From Dyadobacter diqingensis (GTDB lineage Bacteria > Bacteroidota > Bacteroidia > Cytophagales > Spirosomataceae), in NCBI RefSeq assembly GCF_024220585.1, contig NZ_JAMXKF010000002.1:753392-817391 (forward strand): a stretch of DNA of 64,000 bases, read 5' to 3'. Under the pieces are notes generated by a model. The model saw nothing but the letters and a program-made list of their open reading frames with translations. It made no database searches and was not told where the DNA came from. How positions within the stretch are numbered: position 1 is the stretch's first letter; every line of letters starts with the position of its first letter. Shown here in pieces: positions 27,293 to 36,381 of the stretch. A program made the translations under genes and the position numbers.

Positions 27293-27811
27293 ATGAAATT
27301 TATCACACCAGCCGCCTGCCTGGCCCTGCTAATGAACCTTTTCGCCTGTCACAAAAGTGACAAATCTGAATCTGACAAAGGCACCTTAACAGTCACTTTC
27401 GATGGAAAAACCAAGGTATACAATGATGCAAGAGTCTCAGAAGGAAAGCTCGGAGAAATCGTAAGTCTTAATTTTAACGCAGGATCCGAGGCATCTGACA
27501 ACCTGTCGATCACTGTTTTTGGCACGCAGGCAGGCTCCTATCCATACAAACAGAAGATCGATGATTATAAGCAGGTAAGCCAGATTGAATACAAAACGAA
27601 AGAAACGGTATTTAACAATTATTTCGTTCAGATCTGTCCGGATAAAACAGGTTATTACTCAACGCCCGGAGAGGTAAAAATCGAAGAGTATGTAGCAGGT
27701 CAACACATCAAGGGTACATTCTCAGGTGCTCTGCTCGATGCCCATAGCGAGAATGAATGCGAACCGGTTAATAACACTTTTAGCGGAACGTTCGATATAC
27801 CCGTCCGGTAA
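27293..27811 (+). CDS. Small lipoprotein, unknown function
   Basis: 172 residues with lipobox L-F-A-C (Cys19), followed by a Lys/Ser/Asp-rich linker and a beta-rich domain that begins GTLTVTFDGKTKVYNDARV. Four more Cys residues or fewer are visible; no catalytic motif is seen. The layout resembles small Bacteroidota surface lipoproteins of about 150-200 residues with one immunoglobulin-like fold. It stands 122 bases before another lipoprotein gene, so the two might be cotranscribed. I do not recognise a family. Confidence 0.75.
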   Translation: MKFITPAACLALLMNLFACHKSDKSESDKGTLTVTFDGKTKVYNDARVSEGKLGEIVSLNFNAGSEASDNLSITVFGTQAGSYPYKQKIDDYKQVSQIEYKTKETVFNNYFVQICPDKTGYYSTPGEVKIEEYVAGQHIKGTFSGALLDAHSENECEPVNNTFSGTFDIPVR

Positions 27812-27933
27812 AAGTAAAAATATCCATTTTTGCACTGCGTTCCACAGTACAATCGGAACCGGGATCAGCCTCCGCCACACTCTGTCACGATGGTTGGGTA
27901 CTGATTCTGATTAGTGTAAAAAATTATCAAGCC

Positions 27934-28569
27934 ATGAAAAAACGTAACTCAAAGATTTTGGCATTTTGCGCCTTCTTACTGGCCATATGCTCAGCCTGTA
28001 AAAAAAATACACAGGAACAACCCACACCCATCCCCCAGATCGCCGACACATTGTCCGTCGAAGGGAAAAAATATACAACCATCGCGATCGGCAAACAGCT
28101 ATGGACGAGTATAAACTACGCCGGGCCGGGTGGTATAAGCTACAACACAGCCAACGACAAACCCATGTACGGAAAATATTACACGTTTGAAGAGGTAAAA
28201 GCGGTACGTTTACCTTCCGGCTGGCGAATTCCGACGATGCAGGACTACATTACCCTGGCTGAAAATCAAGGGGTCGTTTTCAGCCAGAACCGGGCAACGG
28301 CCCAAGAGTCTATCAAAAAACTGGCTTCGATCGATCATTGGCGATTGGTTCCGGGAACGAATACCTCGGGATTTAATGCCCAGCCCGGTGGATATTCATA
28401 CCAGAATTCAGAACCAAAAGGCGGGGATATCGCTGAGTTCTGGACCGTAGAAGGCAATACGATCAGCATCCAGGAAAATGCCAGCGGCAAATCACATAAC
28501 CTGAGTTTTTACAATAACAGCAACAGTCCGGACTATCGGTTTAATCTCCGTTTTGTCCGAGACAGATAG
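27934..28569 (+). CDS. FISUMP-domain lipoprotein (Fibrobacter major paralogous domain)
   Basis: 211 residues; lipobox I-C-S-A-C (Cys22) then a Pro/Thr linker. From about residue 45 the sequence follows the FISUMP domain: YTTIAIGKQLWTSINYAG, then Y-G-K-Y-Y-T-F-E-E-V, R-L-P-S-G-W-R-I-P-T-M-Q-D-Y, S-G-F-N-A-Q-P-G-G-Y, and the closing aromatic block. The domain is common in surface and secreted proteins of Fibrobacteres and Bacteroidota and has a C-type-lectin-related fold, but its ligand is usually unknown. It probably faces outward on the cell surface. Confidence 0.78.
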   Translation: MKKRNSKILAFCAFLLAICSACKKNTQEQPTPIPQIADTLSVEGKKYTTIAIGKQLWTSINYAGPGGISYNTANDKPMYGKYYTFEEVKAVRLPSGWRIPTMQDYITLAENQGVVFSQNRATAQESIKKLASIDHWRLVPGTNTSGFNAQPGGYSYQNSEPKGGDIAEFWTVEGNTISIQENASGKSHNLSFYNNSNSPDYRFNLRFVRDR

Positions 28570-28576
28570 CTAATAG

Positions 28577-28720
28577 CAGGCGTTGGTGATTGATCTGTTG
28601 ATAACATTAATCTCGCAGGAAACTGTCGAGGGTGGAAGTGTAATCATTAATGACGAAGGTTGGCAATACAGGGCCAGTCAAATGTATACCTCCGAAATCA
28701 AGTATTACAACCAATTATAA
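28577..28720 (+). pseudogene. Possible gene remnant
   Basis: A 47-codon open stretch between TAG (28574) and TAA (28718-28720) has no ATG near its start, but reads as protein-like sequence (S-V-I-I-N-D-E-G-W-Q-Y-R-A-S-Q-M-Y-T) and uses codons like its neighbours. It could be the tail of a decayed gene; GTG at 28586 is the only plausible start. No family recognised. It lies in an otherwise empty gap before the Crp/Fnr-type gene. Confidence 0.25.
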
Positions 28721-28827
28721 ATACCTGAGAAGTGACTACATTTATTACAGACAATTCCACAAAGTGACGGGTTCTACGAATTTATCGAAATTCTCCTCTC
28801 GGTTCACTTACAAAGTCACATAAAAGG

Positions 28828-29391
28828 ATGAATCCGCTTATCAGAAAATTCAAAGAATACGGACATATAGACCCCGAAGTTGAGACCGAGCTGACTAAAA
28901 GGATAAAGTTTCAGACAAGACTCAAGGGTGATTTTTTTCTCAAAAAGGGACAGGCCTCATCCAGTCTGTTCCTGATTGAAGAAGGGCTGGTACGCTCCTA
29001 CTTCATCAAGGATGACCGTGAAATCAACTCCTGGTTTGGTTTTGAGAATATTATTTTAGGTTCGGTGTTGCCGCTGTTTTATAACCTGCCTGCTTTCGAG
29101 AATATCCAATTCCTGGAAACTTCCACGATCTACTATATCTCTGGCAACGACCTTAACGAGTTATACAAAAAGTACAATGATATGAATACCATCGGCAGAA
29201 TTATGGCGGAGGAATATTGTAAAATTTTGGAAGACCGGGTTACCTCTCTGCAAACAGGAACTGCTGAACAACGCTATAATACGTTATTAAGAGATCAGCC
29301 GGATGCCGTTCAGCGTATTTCTCTGGGCCACATTGCCTCCTATCTTGGCATTACGCAGGAAACACTGAGCCGGATCAGAAAAAGTAACTGA
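28828..29391 (+). CDS. Crp/Fnr-family transcriptional regulator
   Basis: 187 residues: an N-terminal cyclic-nucleotide-binding-like beta-roll (FFLKKGQASSSLFLIEEGLV, then F-I-K-D-D-R-E-I-N-S-W-F), a long dimer helix, and a C-terminal helix-turn-helix (I-A-S-Y-L-G-I-T-Q-E-T-L-S-R-I-R). No Cys cluster for an iron-sulfur centre is present and the cAMP-binding signature is not conserved, as in many Bacteroidota Crp-like regulators; the ligand is unknown. AAAGG stands just before the ATG. Directly after its stop codon lies a palindrome of the Fnr type, before an SDR-SMR gene pair, so it probably controls those genes. Confidence 0.9.
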   Translation: MNPLIRKFKEYGHIDPEVETELTKRIKFQTRLKGDFFLKKGQASSSLFLIEEGLVRSYFIKDDREINSWFGFENIILGSVLPLFYNLPAFENIQFLETSTIYYISGNDLNELYKKYNDMNTIGRIMAEEYCKILEDRVTSLQTGTAEQRYNTLLRDQPDAVQRISLGHIASYLGITQETLSRIRKSN

Positions 29392-29409
29392 TTTTGACTT
29401 TTGTCAAAA
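29392..29409. promoter_or_regulatory. Crp/Fnr-type operator
   Basis: TTTTGAC-TTTT-GTCAAAA is a perfect 18-base palindrome matching the Fnr-type TTGAY-N4-RTCAA pattern, starting one base after the regulator's stop codon. A -7 element TTCCTTTG lies at 29430-29437; with a start near 29444 the operator is centred at about -43, the position of a class II activator. Confidence 0.65.
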
Positions 29410-29464
29410 AAGAAAATTCAATTACGAGGTTCCTTTGTATCATAAAATTCAGTTAATCTAAATT

Positions 29465-30328
29465 ATGATATTCTTAACAGGAGCATCCGGCAACTTAGGA
29501 TCCGCAGTACTCGAAAGGTTATTAAAACTGGTCCCGGCCAATAAAGTGGCAGCGTTGGACAGAAATCCGAATAGGGCAAAAATATTGAAACAAAAAGGGA
29601 TCTCCGTGTTTATCGGCGAATACGCAGATAAGGCTTCCCTCCTTGATGCACTGAAAGGTGTAGAAAAACTACTTCTCGTCAGCGGTAATGGCGAAAATGC
29701 CCTGGGAGAGCACAAAAATGTTATTGATGCCGCCAAAGAATCGGGTGTAAAACATATTTATTATACCGGCGGAGCATTGAACAAAAATGTGCAGCACTCG
29801 CAGTTAGGTCCTTTGACAGACTCATACATCACCACGGAAAACTACATCATCGAAAGCGGCCTGACCTACACCATTTTTCAAAACGGTTTGTATGCCGAAA
29901 CCATTCCCTATTTCATAGGCGAACAGGTTTTAGAAACAGGTATCAGTTTCCCTGCGGGCGAAGGGAAATCATCATTTGCCAAAAGGGCAGAAATGGGAGA
30001 AGCTATTGCCAACGTATTGGCAAGTGAAGGACATGAAAATAAAACTTATCTGCTGACCACGCTGCCCTCCTATTCGTTCAGAGAAATTGCTGAAATATTA
30101 TCTGAACTATCAGGTAAAAACGTATCCTATACCAGCCCGGAGCCCGAAGAATACGAGGCACAACTTAAAGAATATGGCGTCAGCGATAGCGACATCTGGT
30201 ATTCATTACTCCTTGCTGCAATCATCAAAAATAACGAATACAACATTACTGATTCAGATCTGGAAAAACTATTGGGGTACAAACCGACAAGTCTGGACGC
30301 ATACCTCAAAGAAACATTTTTGAAATAA
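29465..30328 (+). CDS. NmrA/QorB-like NAD(P)-binding SDR-family protein
   Basis: 287 residues starting with the dinucleotide-binding motif F-L-T-G-A-S-G-N-L-G, then V-A-A-L-D-R-N-P-N-R at the end of the second strand, as in atypical SDRs of the NmrA group. The segment YYTGGALNKNVQHSQLGPLTDSYITTENYI is typical of QorB (quinone oxidoreductase 2) and related redox sensors. It lacks the classical SDR Y-x-x-x-K pair in a convincing place, consistent with that group. It overlaps the next gene by one base (TAATG) and is preceded by a Crp/Fnr-type operator. A quinone or electrophile reductase role is plausible. Confidence 0.85.
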   Translation: MIFLTGASGNLGSAVLERLLKLVPANKVAALDRNPNRAKILKQKGISVFIGEYADKASLLDALKGVEKLLLVSGNGENALGEHKNVIDAAKESGVKHIYYTGGALNKNVQHSQLGPLTDSYITTENYIIESGLTYTIFQNGLYAETIPYFIGEQVLETGISFPAGEGKSSFAKRAEMGEAIANVLASEGHENKTYLLTTLPSYSFREIAEILSELSGKNVSYTSPEPEEYEAQLKEYGVSDSDIWYSLLLAAIIKNNEYNITDSDLEKLLGYKPTSLDAYLKETFLK

Positions 30329-30654
30329 TGCAATATCTATTTCTCGCACTGGCAATCATTTTGGAGGTTATTGGTTCAAGTTTCATGAAGGCCTCCGAAG
30401 GTTTTACAAAATGGCTACCGGCCACCATTGTTATTGTGGCTTACATATCCTGTTTCTACTTTTTGTCACTGGCACTTAAATCCATTCCCCTGGGCATCGC
30501 ATATGCCATCTGGGGAGGATTGGGGATCGTCCTTACCGCCATCATTTCGGTAGTTATTTTCAAACAGCGCCTGGATATGCCAGCCATCATCGGAATCGTA
30601 TTTATTGTTTCCGGTGTAGTGATAATGAATTTCTTCTCAAAAACGGCACACTGA
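30328..30654 (+). CDS. Small multidrug resistance (SMR) efflux protein
   Basis: 108 residues with four membrane segments, the standard SMR size. The essential membrane Glu is at position 13 (I-I-L-E-V-I-G-S-S-F-M-K), and the family signature Y-A-I-W-G-G-L-G-I-V and L-G-I-A-Y are present. SMR proteins act as antiparallel dimers to export cationic compounds, or in the guanidinium group guanidinium, in exchange for protons. Start codon overlaps the SDR stop (TAATG), so translation is coupled. Regulated together with the SDR gene by the upstream Crp/Fnr site. Confidence 0.93.
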   Translation: MQYLFLALAIILEVIGSSFMKASEGFTKWLPATIVIVAYISCFYFLSLALKSIPLGIAYAIWGGLGIVLTAIISVVIFKQRLDMPAIIGIVFIVSGVVIMNFFSKTAH

Positions 30655-30901
30655 AAATCCCGGAAAAATTATGGACACGCATATCTTGATCGCTAGCATT
30701 TTTGTGCTTGCTTCATTCATTATTCATATCTATCCAGGCAATACAATTATCCCATCTTAACTTTTACAAACCCTTTACAATCTTTTACAAGTCAAGATCC
30801 TCAAAGTGAAGTCAACCTGATAGATTTAAAACCGACAAATGAAAATACCTTTTTCATTTGATCAGCTTTCGGTTTTATCATTCACTATGTCAGATTTAAA
30901 A

Positions 30902-31342
30902 ATGTTCTCCTACGCTAATCAGCTCTCTTTAAGAACTCGTGGATTTTGCTCCATTTCTCTCCTGTTTTTTTCATTGATATGGCTTGTTGGCTGCTCACCG
31001 GGAAAGGTCATCACCACCCGTTCAGGTTTACAGTATACAAGATTAAAAAAGGGAAACGGGCCGAAAGCCAAAACAGGTCAGGAAATTTTGCTTTTCGAGA
31101 CTACCCGTTACAGAAACGGGACTATTTTGTATTCCAATGAGAATACCACAACGCCGGTCAAGGTACTTATTGGCGGGAATCAGGCCACTCAGGCTGTCGA
31201 TGAGGCACTGGTGGGTATGAAAGTCGGGGAAATAAAAGAGATAACAGCTTCCCCAAATTTGGTAAAAAGAAAGGGATATCCACCAAATGTCCACCCGGAC
31301 TCTACCCTTGTCATTAAACTGATTTTGCACAAAATTCTTTGA
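30902..31342 (+). CDS. FKBP-type peptidyl-prolyl isomerase lipoprotein
   Basis: The frame opens at 30839, but the ATG at 30902 gives the most normal lipoprotein signal (L-R-T-R-G-F-C-S-I-S then a hydrophobic segment and lipobox W-L-V-G-C); 30887 is also possible. The mature domain begins T-T-R-S-G-L-Q-Y-T-R-L-K-K-G-N-G and holds V-D-E-A-L-V-G-M-K-V-G-E-I-K-E-I, the conserved FKBP core, ending in L-V-I-K-L-I-L. Some active-site aromatics usual in FKBPs are replaced, so isomerase activity may be weak. Likely a periplasmic folding factor. Confidence 0.82.
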   Translation: MFSYANQLSLRTRGFCSISLLFFSLIWLVGCSPGKVITTRSGLQYTRLKKGNGPKAKTGQEILLFETTRYRNGTILYSNENTTTPVKVLIGGNQATQAVDEALVGMKVGEIKEITASPNLVKRKGYPPNVHPDSTLVIKLILHKIL

Positions 31343-31372
31343 TTATAACGCTTTGCTAAAATCATATTTTTG

Positions 31373-31416
31373 ACGGAGAACCCCGATAATGAAAGACATT
31401 ACCGGGGTTCTTTCCG
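31373..31416 (+). terminator. Intrinsic terminator after the FKBP-like gene
   Basis: GAACCCCGATAATG (31378-31391) pairs with CATTACCGGGGTTC (31397-31410) with one mismatch and a five-base loop; ACGGA/TCCGT outside can extend it. Only three Ts follow, so it may be moderate in strength. It is 36 bases beyond the stop. Confidence 0.6.
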
Positions 31417-31614
31417 TAAAGTTTATCGGAACACTAATCAGTAAATCACAAAACGATTACACTTTATTAGAGATCAGATTGAAGGCCCCTTTATTCCGTC
31501 CGCAGAACATTATCTGCTATCAATTGTAAGTCAGATTGATCTGGAATGCAAGAGGAATTTGTCATTGTGTAATGCGCCATCGTTGGAAATAATTATTAAA
31601 ATTAAATTTCATCA

Positions 31615-33018
31615 ATGAAAACAATAATATTTTCAATGCTGGCCTGCTTCGCTTTTCTGTTTGCAGAAGCTCAGAACACCGAGTTACCAAAGCTCACGGC
31701 AGGTGACTACTTCAATAACTTCCAAATGTTTACAAATAAAAGCCCGAACGTGAACGCCGCGTTTGCCAACGTGCAGCAACTGGCATGCAATCCGGCTTAC
31801 GAACGATTAGCAACAGAGCTGATTCATAATAGCTTTGCTCAGGACTTTATCGAGCGCCACATTGAAGATAAAACCGAGCTGGAAATGAGGACAAAACGAA
31901 GACTCCTCGCAACTCAAATTCTGGCTAAAATGATTTCCGACACCTGCGTAATCCTGAGAAAGCAGGCCAGCCCGCTGTTTATACTAACCAAAATCCAGGA
32001 AGCTCCCAATGATCCCAAACAGATTGCCAGTCTGACCAATCAATTTATAACCTCTGAAATTGACGGGCAAGACATTTACAGATACAGAGCAGGTCGGTAC
32101 GGTTTAATGATTCTCGGCATCATAAATCAGTATCCCGAATTCAAATTGCTGAAAGAAGAACTGATGGACAAGCTTGCGGCCAACCTCAAAGCAGGCCAAC
32201 CGATTGTAACCGATTCATCGGGCAGAGCCGATCTGGATAAGCGTGCATGGTACCGTTTTTTGAATGCCTATGTCAACTTTATAAAATCGGAACAAGTGCA
32301 GGATCGGCAGCAAAAAGAAAATTTGCTAAAAGCTGCATTCGAATTTAGCCCGGACCTGGTCGACAAGAATCACGCATCCGGGTATTTTTATGATATGCAC
32401 ATGCTTTTGGGGAAAGAAAAAAATGGGTTTCAGGAAGAGTATCTGGCATTTATCACCACAAATAGCGACAAGCAACAATTAATGGCAACGCTTCTGAAAA
32501 TGGCGCTTGTAGAACCTTCCTTTAAGAAAAACTTGAAAGCTGTACATCAGGAGGTTATGCCCGGTGCAAATTTTAATAATTATTGGCAAAAAGGTATCGA
32601 TAAAGAAGCCGTAAATTCTCCACCAATCGCTCTGTCTGTTTTAGGAAATAGCCCGTTTTCAAGCAAATCACTTTTGGGACAATGGATTCTGGTTGATTTT
32701 TGGGGGACTTGGTGCGGTCCGTGTCGGGAAGAACATCCTGCCTTGCAGAAATTTCACGAGTCGATGATAGCCGATAAGTCAAAAAAACTATCCTTTTTAA
32801 CCATTGCATGCCGCGATACGGAGTCCAGGGTCCTGGCTTACATGAGTAAAAATAACTATAATTTCCCGGTAGCTATGTCCGATAAAAAGGTAGAAAAATC
32901 ATTCAAAATTCAGGGATATCCTACCAAGATTTTAATCACCCCGACTGGTAAGTATGTCACAGTTCCCTTTGGAGTAGACTGGGTTGGTTTTGTAAACAAA
33001 TATATTGAGGCTGATTAA
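31615..33018 (+). CDS. Secreted TlpA-like thioredoxin-domain protein
   Basis: 467 residues; signal peptide ends A-E-A-Q. Residues of about 25-330 are a helical N-terminal region without recognised motifs. From about 330 there is a thioredoxin fold with active site W-C-G-P-C (366-370) in D-F-W-G-T-W-C-G-P-C-R-E-E-H-P and the cis-Pro in Y-P-T-K. This is a periplasmic disulfide reductase of the TlpA/ResA group; the long helical N-terminal part is common in Bacteroidota homologues. No cytochrome-c maturation or PUL gene is adjacent. It stands alone. Confidence 0.88.
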   Translation: MKTIIFSMLACFAFLFAEAQNTELPKLTAGDYFNNFQMFTNKSPNVNAAFANVQQLACNPAYERLATELIHNSFAQDFIERHIEDKTELEMRTKRRLLATQILAKMISDTCVILRKQASPLFILTKIQEAPNDPKQIASLTNQFITSEIDGQDIYRYRAGRYGLMILGIINQYPEFKLLKEELMDKLAANLKAGQPIVTDSSGRADLDKRAWYRFLNAYVNFIKSEQVQDRQQKENLLKAAFEFSPDLVDKNHASGYFYDMHMLLGKEKNGFQEEYLAFITTNSDKQQLMATLLKMALVEPSFKKNLKAVHQEVMPGANFNNYWQKGIDKEAVNSPPIALSVLGNSPFSSKSLLGQWILVDFWGTWCGPCREEHPALQKFHESMIADKSKKLSFLTIACRDTESRVLAYMSKNNYNFPVAMSDKKVEKSFKIQGYPTKILITPTGKYVTVPFGVDWVGFVNKYIEAD

Positions 33019-33255
33019 TCAGATCTATTCTGTACCAGAATCAGACATTCGGTTGATTCTGGAAAATACATATTCGCATTAGCCACAAAACAGACGAGCA
33101 ACTGCAAAACACTTCCTAAAAAGACTGAAGCATCTTGCTGATGTTCGAATGAGAGAAACCAAAATTTCATTCTAAAAGACAACCCGAGTCTTCCCATCTT
33201 TTAGAATAACACGAACCAGTCACCATCCAAAAAAATATTTTACATACAAAACAAG

Positions 33256-33298
33256 AATTAATAAATCGATTATACATACATTTGCGTAATTAATAAAT
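33256..33298 (+). promoter_or_regulatory. PadR-gene promoter flanked by an 11-base direct repeat
   Basis: TACATTTG at 33277-33284 matches the TAnnTTTG -7 consensus exactly. AATTAATAAAT occurs at 33256-33266 and again at 33288-33298, one copy on each side. PadR proteins often repress their own genes, so the repeats are candidate operator sites. Confidence 0.45.
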
Positions 33299-33322
33299 TT
33301 TATAACCAGAAAACCTAGCCTG

Positions 33323-33655
33323 ATGAAGGGGACAAACCTGGGAGAATTTGAAGAACTGGTGCTACTGACCATTGCTGCATTGGTTCAGGATGCCTACAGT
33401 GTCGCTATTTGCGATGAGCTGGAAAAACATACAGGCAGGGTTTCCAAACTTGGTGTCGTGCACACGGTACTAAACCGGCTGGAAGAAAAGGGCCTTGTGA
33501 AAAGCAGAATGGGCGAAGCTACCAGCGCCAGAGGTGGAAAACGCAAGCGCTATTACGAAGTAACACAGGCGGGCAAAATAGGTTTGATACGCGCCAAAGA
33601 GGTGCGCGATGGCTTATGGAACATTATTCCCGGATTTAACATCGAGACTGCTTAA
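33323..33655 (+). CDS. PadR-family transcriptional regulator
   Basis: 110 residues, the short PadR type with a winged helix and a C-terminal dimer helix. GEFEELVLLTIAALVQDAYSVAI and VHTVLNRLEEKGLVKSRMGE are characteristic, and G-G-K-R-K-R-Y-Y-E-V-T closes the wing. Its TAA overlaps the ATG of a large permease by one base, a pairing repeated many times in Bacteroidota genomes, where the regulator presumably represses the permease operon. Ligand unknown. Confidence 0.92.
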   Translation: MKGTNLGEFEELVLLTIAALVQDAYSVAICDELEKHTGRVSKLGVVHTVLNRLEEKGLVKSRMGEATSARGGKRKRYYEVTQAGKIGLIRAKEVRDGLWNIIPGFNIETA

Positions 33656-36300
33656 TGAAAACGAATCTAAAGAAAGGCAGCTCGGAAAACGGACAGCCTC
33701 CGCGTTGGGCACAGGTTTTTCTGGCCTGGTACTGTCGCCCCAGCTTGTTAGAAGATCTGGAAGGGGATTTAAATGAATATTTCGACAGAAATTTGCGTAA
33801 AAAGGGCGCCAGATATGCACGCTTGGTGTATATGATCGATGTACTTAAATTTTTCAGGCCATACACCGTCAGAAAGCCAGACTTTCTCAATCTGTGGATA
33901 CACTACCTGATGATTGGCAGTTATATCAGAACGTCCCGTCGCAGTCTGGTCCGTAATAAACTGTTCTCGTTTATCAATATTATCGGCCTTGCCGTTAGCA
34001 TGTCCGTAGGACTGCTGGTTATCGCTTTTCTCGCCGATTTGTATGCATACGACGATTTTCAGGAAAAGAAAGACAGGACCTATCGGATCATCACGCACCA
34101 GCAGGCCACGGGTCAAAACGGGATTGACGTTGCCTCCACTTCGATTAAGGTCGGACGAAAATTAGGGGAAACCATCCCGGGTGTAGAGGACTTCACGATC
34201 ATGCGCAGCGGATTTTCCGGCGATGCACGAATTGGGCAAAACGCTTTCCCGCTGGAAGCGCTCTGGGCCGACCAGTCATTTTTTAAGGTTTTCACCTTTC
34301 CACTTGTTACAGGCGATCCCGGATCGGCACTCAAAGAGCCTTATTCTCTGGTACTCACTGAAAAAACAGCAAAAAAGCTGTTCGCTGATGCAGATCCGAT
34401 GGGACAAACCGTCCGTTTCGACACCATCAATTACGTGGTTACCGGCATTGCGAAGGACGTTCCTCATCTTTCTCACCTAAGATTCGACGCGCTCATATCA
34501 TTCGCTTCGGCCGATGCAACACTCGGAAAAACAGATGAATATCTTTACACCTGGGATAATGTCTGGAATAATTACGTGTATTTGACCTTACCCAAAGGAG
34601 AAACACCTGAAGACGCGCAGCGCGCATTAGACAGACTTAACACGGAAGAAAACAAAGCCATGATAGGCCAGCAGGTAACGGTCTCCCTGCAACCGCTTAA
34701 AGATGTTGCACTCGGAAACCATTTGTCCAATAACATTGGCGCAGCAACAAGTCCGCTCGTAGTCTGGGTGCTGATCGGGCTGGCTTTCGTGATCATTCTT
34801 TCGGCTTGTTTCAATTATACCAACCTTTCCATTGCACGGGCACTACGGCGGTCACGTGAAGTTGGGATGCGCAAGATCATGGGCGCGCGTAAAAGTCATG
34901 TGTTAGGACAATTTATGGCTGAGTCGGTCATGATCGCCCTGCTTGCATTGCTGATTTCCTTCGGATTATATCTGTTTTTACGCAAAGAATTTCTCGCACT
35001 GAGCCCCGAAATTTCCGAACTCGTCTCGTTAGACCTATCCCTTCAGTCCATCCTTGGTTTTGTTGCCCTTGCTACGCTTACCGGCCTTGCCGCAGGGTTT
35101 CTTCCGGCAGTATTTTTGTCAAGAATCAATGCAGTATCCGTGATGAAAGATGCCTCCGGCCTTAAACTTTTCAAACATATCGGGTTGCGTAAAACCTTGA
35201 TCGTGTTGCAGTACACGCTCTCGCTCGCATTTATCGCTACAACGATGATCGGCTACGGTCAATACAAAGGCCTCTTAAATTTTGATCTGGGCTTTTCAAC
35301 ACAGAATGTACTCAACATTAAACTGAGAGGAGCAGATCCCGCAGTACTGATAAAAGAACTGGAAGAACTTAAGGAGGTAACCGGCATCTCACAGTCAATG
35401 ATGGTTACCAGTGTAGGGGCCTCTTACGGAGCCCTGATGAAATACAAACCTGGTGATTCTGCAATAGTATGGCAGAACAGGGTCGATGAACATTATTTGT
35501 CCGTCCACAAGCACAACCTGGTCTCAGGCAGCAACTTCCTGTTACGTCCCAGCAAAGAAAACGAAAGTGAAGTCATTGTAAACCAGCAGGTATTAAAACG
35601 TTTCAACATCGCCGGGCAAGATCCGCAAAAAGCCCTGGGGCAGTTTGTTACTGTCGATGGCCAGAAGCTATCCATCATTGGCGTACTAAAAGACTTCCAC
35701 TATGGCACGCTCGAAAACAAGATCGAACCGGTTGTCTTCCGTTATTCCAAAAGTCAGCCGAACGGTTACCTGAATCTTAAAATCGTTTCTCAGGACCCGG
35801 CAGCTACAATGGCGAAAATCGAAAGATTGTGGAAAAGTTTTGACAAAGTACACCCGCTGGAAGCGCGTTTCTACAATAATCAGATCGAAAAAGTTTATAG
35901 CCGGTATTCCACGATGGTAAAGGTCATCGGTTTTGTCGCCGTACTCGCGATCTGTATTGCTTCGCTGGGTTTATTAGGGATGGTCGTTTTCACCACCGAA
36001 ACCAGACTTAATGAAATCAGCATTCGTAAAGTACTGGGAGCAAGTGAAATCGAGCTTGTCTATCTTCTTTGCAAAGGATTTCTGGCACTACTGGGTATTG
36101 GAGCCCTCATTGCACTCCCGGTGACTTATCTGTTCTTTGACAAGATTGTCCTGACCCGTTTTGCCTATCACCAGCCCATCGGCATCAGTGAACTTTTTAG
36201 CGGTGTATTGCTGGTTATGATGCTAGCCCTTCTTCTGATCGGGTCTCAGACTGCAAAAGCAGCCAGAAACAATCCTGCCAGGGTACTTAAGAGCAAATAA
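33655..36300 (+). CDS. MacB/FtsX-type ABC transporter permease with N-terminal prefix domain
   Basis: 881 residues. Residues of about 12-75 form the permease-prefix domain found in Bacteroidota (W-A-Q-V-F-L-A-W-Y-C-R-P-S-L-L-E-D-L-E-G-D-L). Next come a first membrane segment near 105-125, a MacB periplasmic core domain (about 130-330), then FtsX repeat one (I-L-S-A-C-F-N-Y-T-N-L-S, G-M-R-K-I-M-G-A-R), a second periplasmic domain, and FtsX repeat two (E-I-S-I-R-K-V-L-G-A-S). The protein thus has eight or more membrane segments. There is no ATPase gene next to it, so it must use one encoded elsewhere. Translationally coupled to PadR. Export of peptides, lipids or antimicrobials is the usual role of MacB-type systems; the cargo is unknown. 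Confidence 0.92.
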   Translation: MKTNLKKGSSENGQPPRWAQVFLAWYCRPSLLEDLEGDLNEYFDRNLRKKGARYARLVYMIDVLKFFRPYTVRKPDFLNLWIHYLMIGSYIRTSRRSLVRNKLFSFINIIGLAVSMSVGLLVIAFLADLYAYDDFQEKKDRTYRIITHQQATGQNGIDVASTSIKVGRKLGETIPGVEDFTIMRSGFSGDARIGQNAFPLEALWADQSFFKVFTFPLVTGDPGSALKEPYSLVLTEKTAKKLFADADPMGQTVRFDTINYVVTGIAKDVPHLSHLRFDALISFASADATLGKTDEYLYTWDNVWNNYVYLTLPKGETPEDAQRALDRLNTEENKAMIGQQVTVSLQPLKDVALGNHLSNNIGAATSPLVVWVLIGLAFVIILSACFNYTNLSIARALRRSREVGMRKIMGARKSHVLGQFMAESVMIALLALLISFGLYLFLRKEFLALSPEISELVSLDLSLQSILGFVALATLTGLAAGFLPAVFLSRINAVSVMKDASGLKLFKHIGLRKTLIVLQYTLSLAFIATTMIGYGQYKGLLNFDLGFSTQNVLNIKLRGADPAVLIKELEELKEVTGISQSMMVTSVGASYGALMKYKPGDSAIVWQNRVDEHYLSVHKHNLVSGSNFLLRPSKENESEVIVNQQVLKRFNIAGQDPQKALGQFVTVDGQKLSIIGVLKDFHYGTLENKIEPVVFRYSKSQPNGYLNLKIVSQDPAATMAKIERLWKSFDKVHPLEARFYNNQIEKVYSRYSTMVKVIGFVAVLAICIASLGLLGMVVFTTETRLNEISIRKVLGASEIELVYLLCKGFLALLGIGALIALPVTYLFFDKIVLTRFAYHQPIGISELFSGVLLVMMLALLLIGSQTAKAARNNPARVLKSK

Positions 36301-36381
36301 GTTGTACGTATATCATCAACCGGCATTTTATGTAGCTTAAAAATAATAGTTTAGTATCGTTTTTCACATCATTTATTAGCC

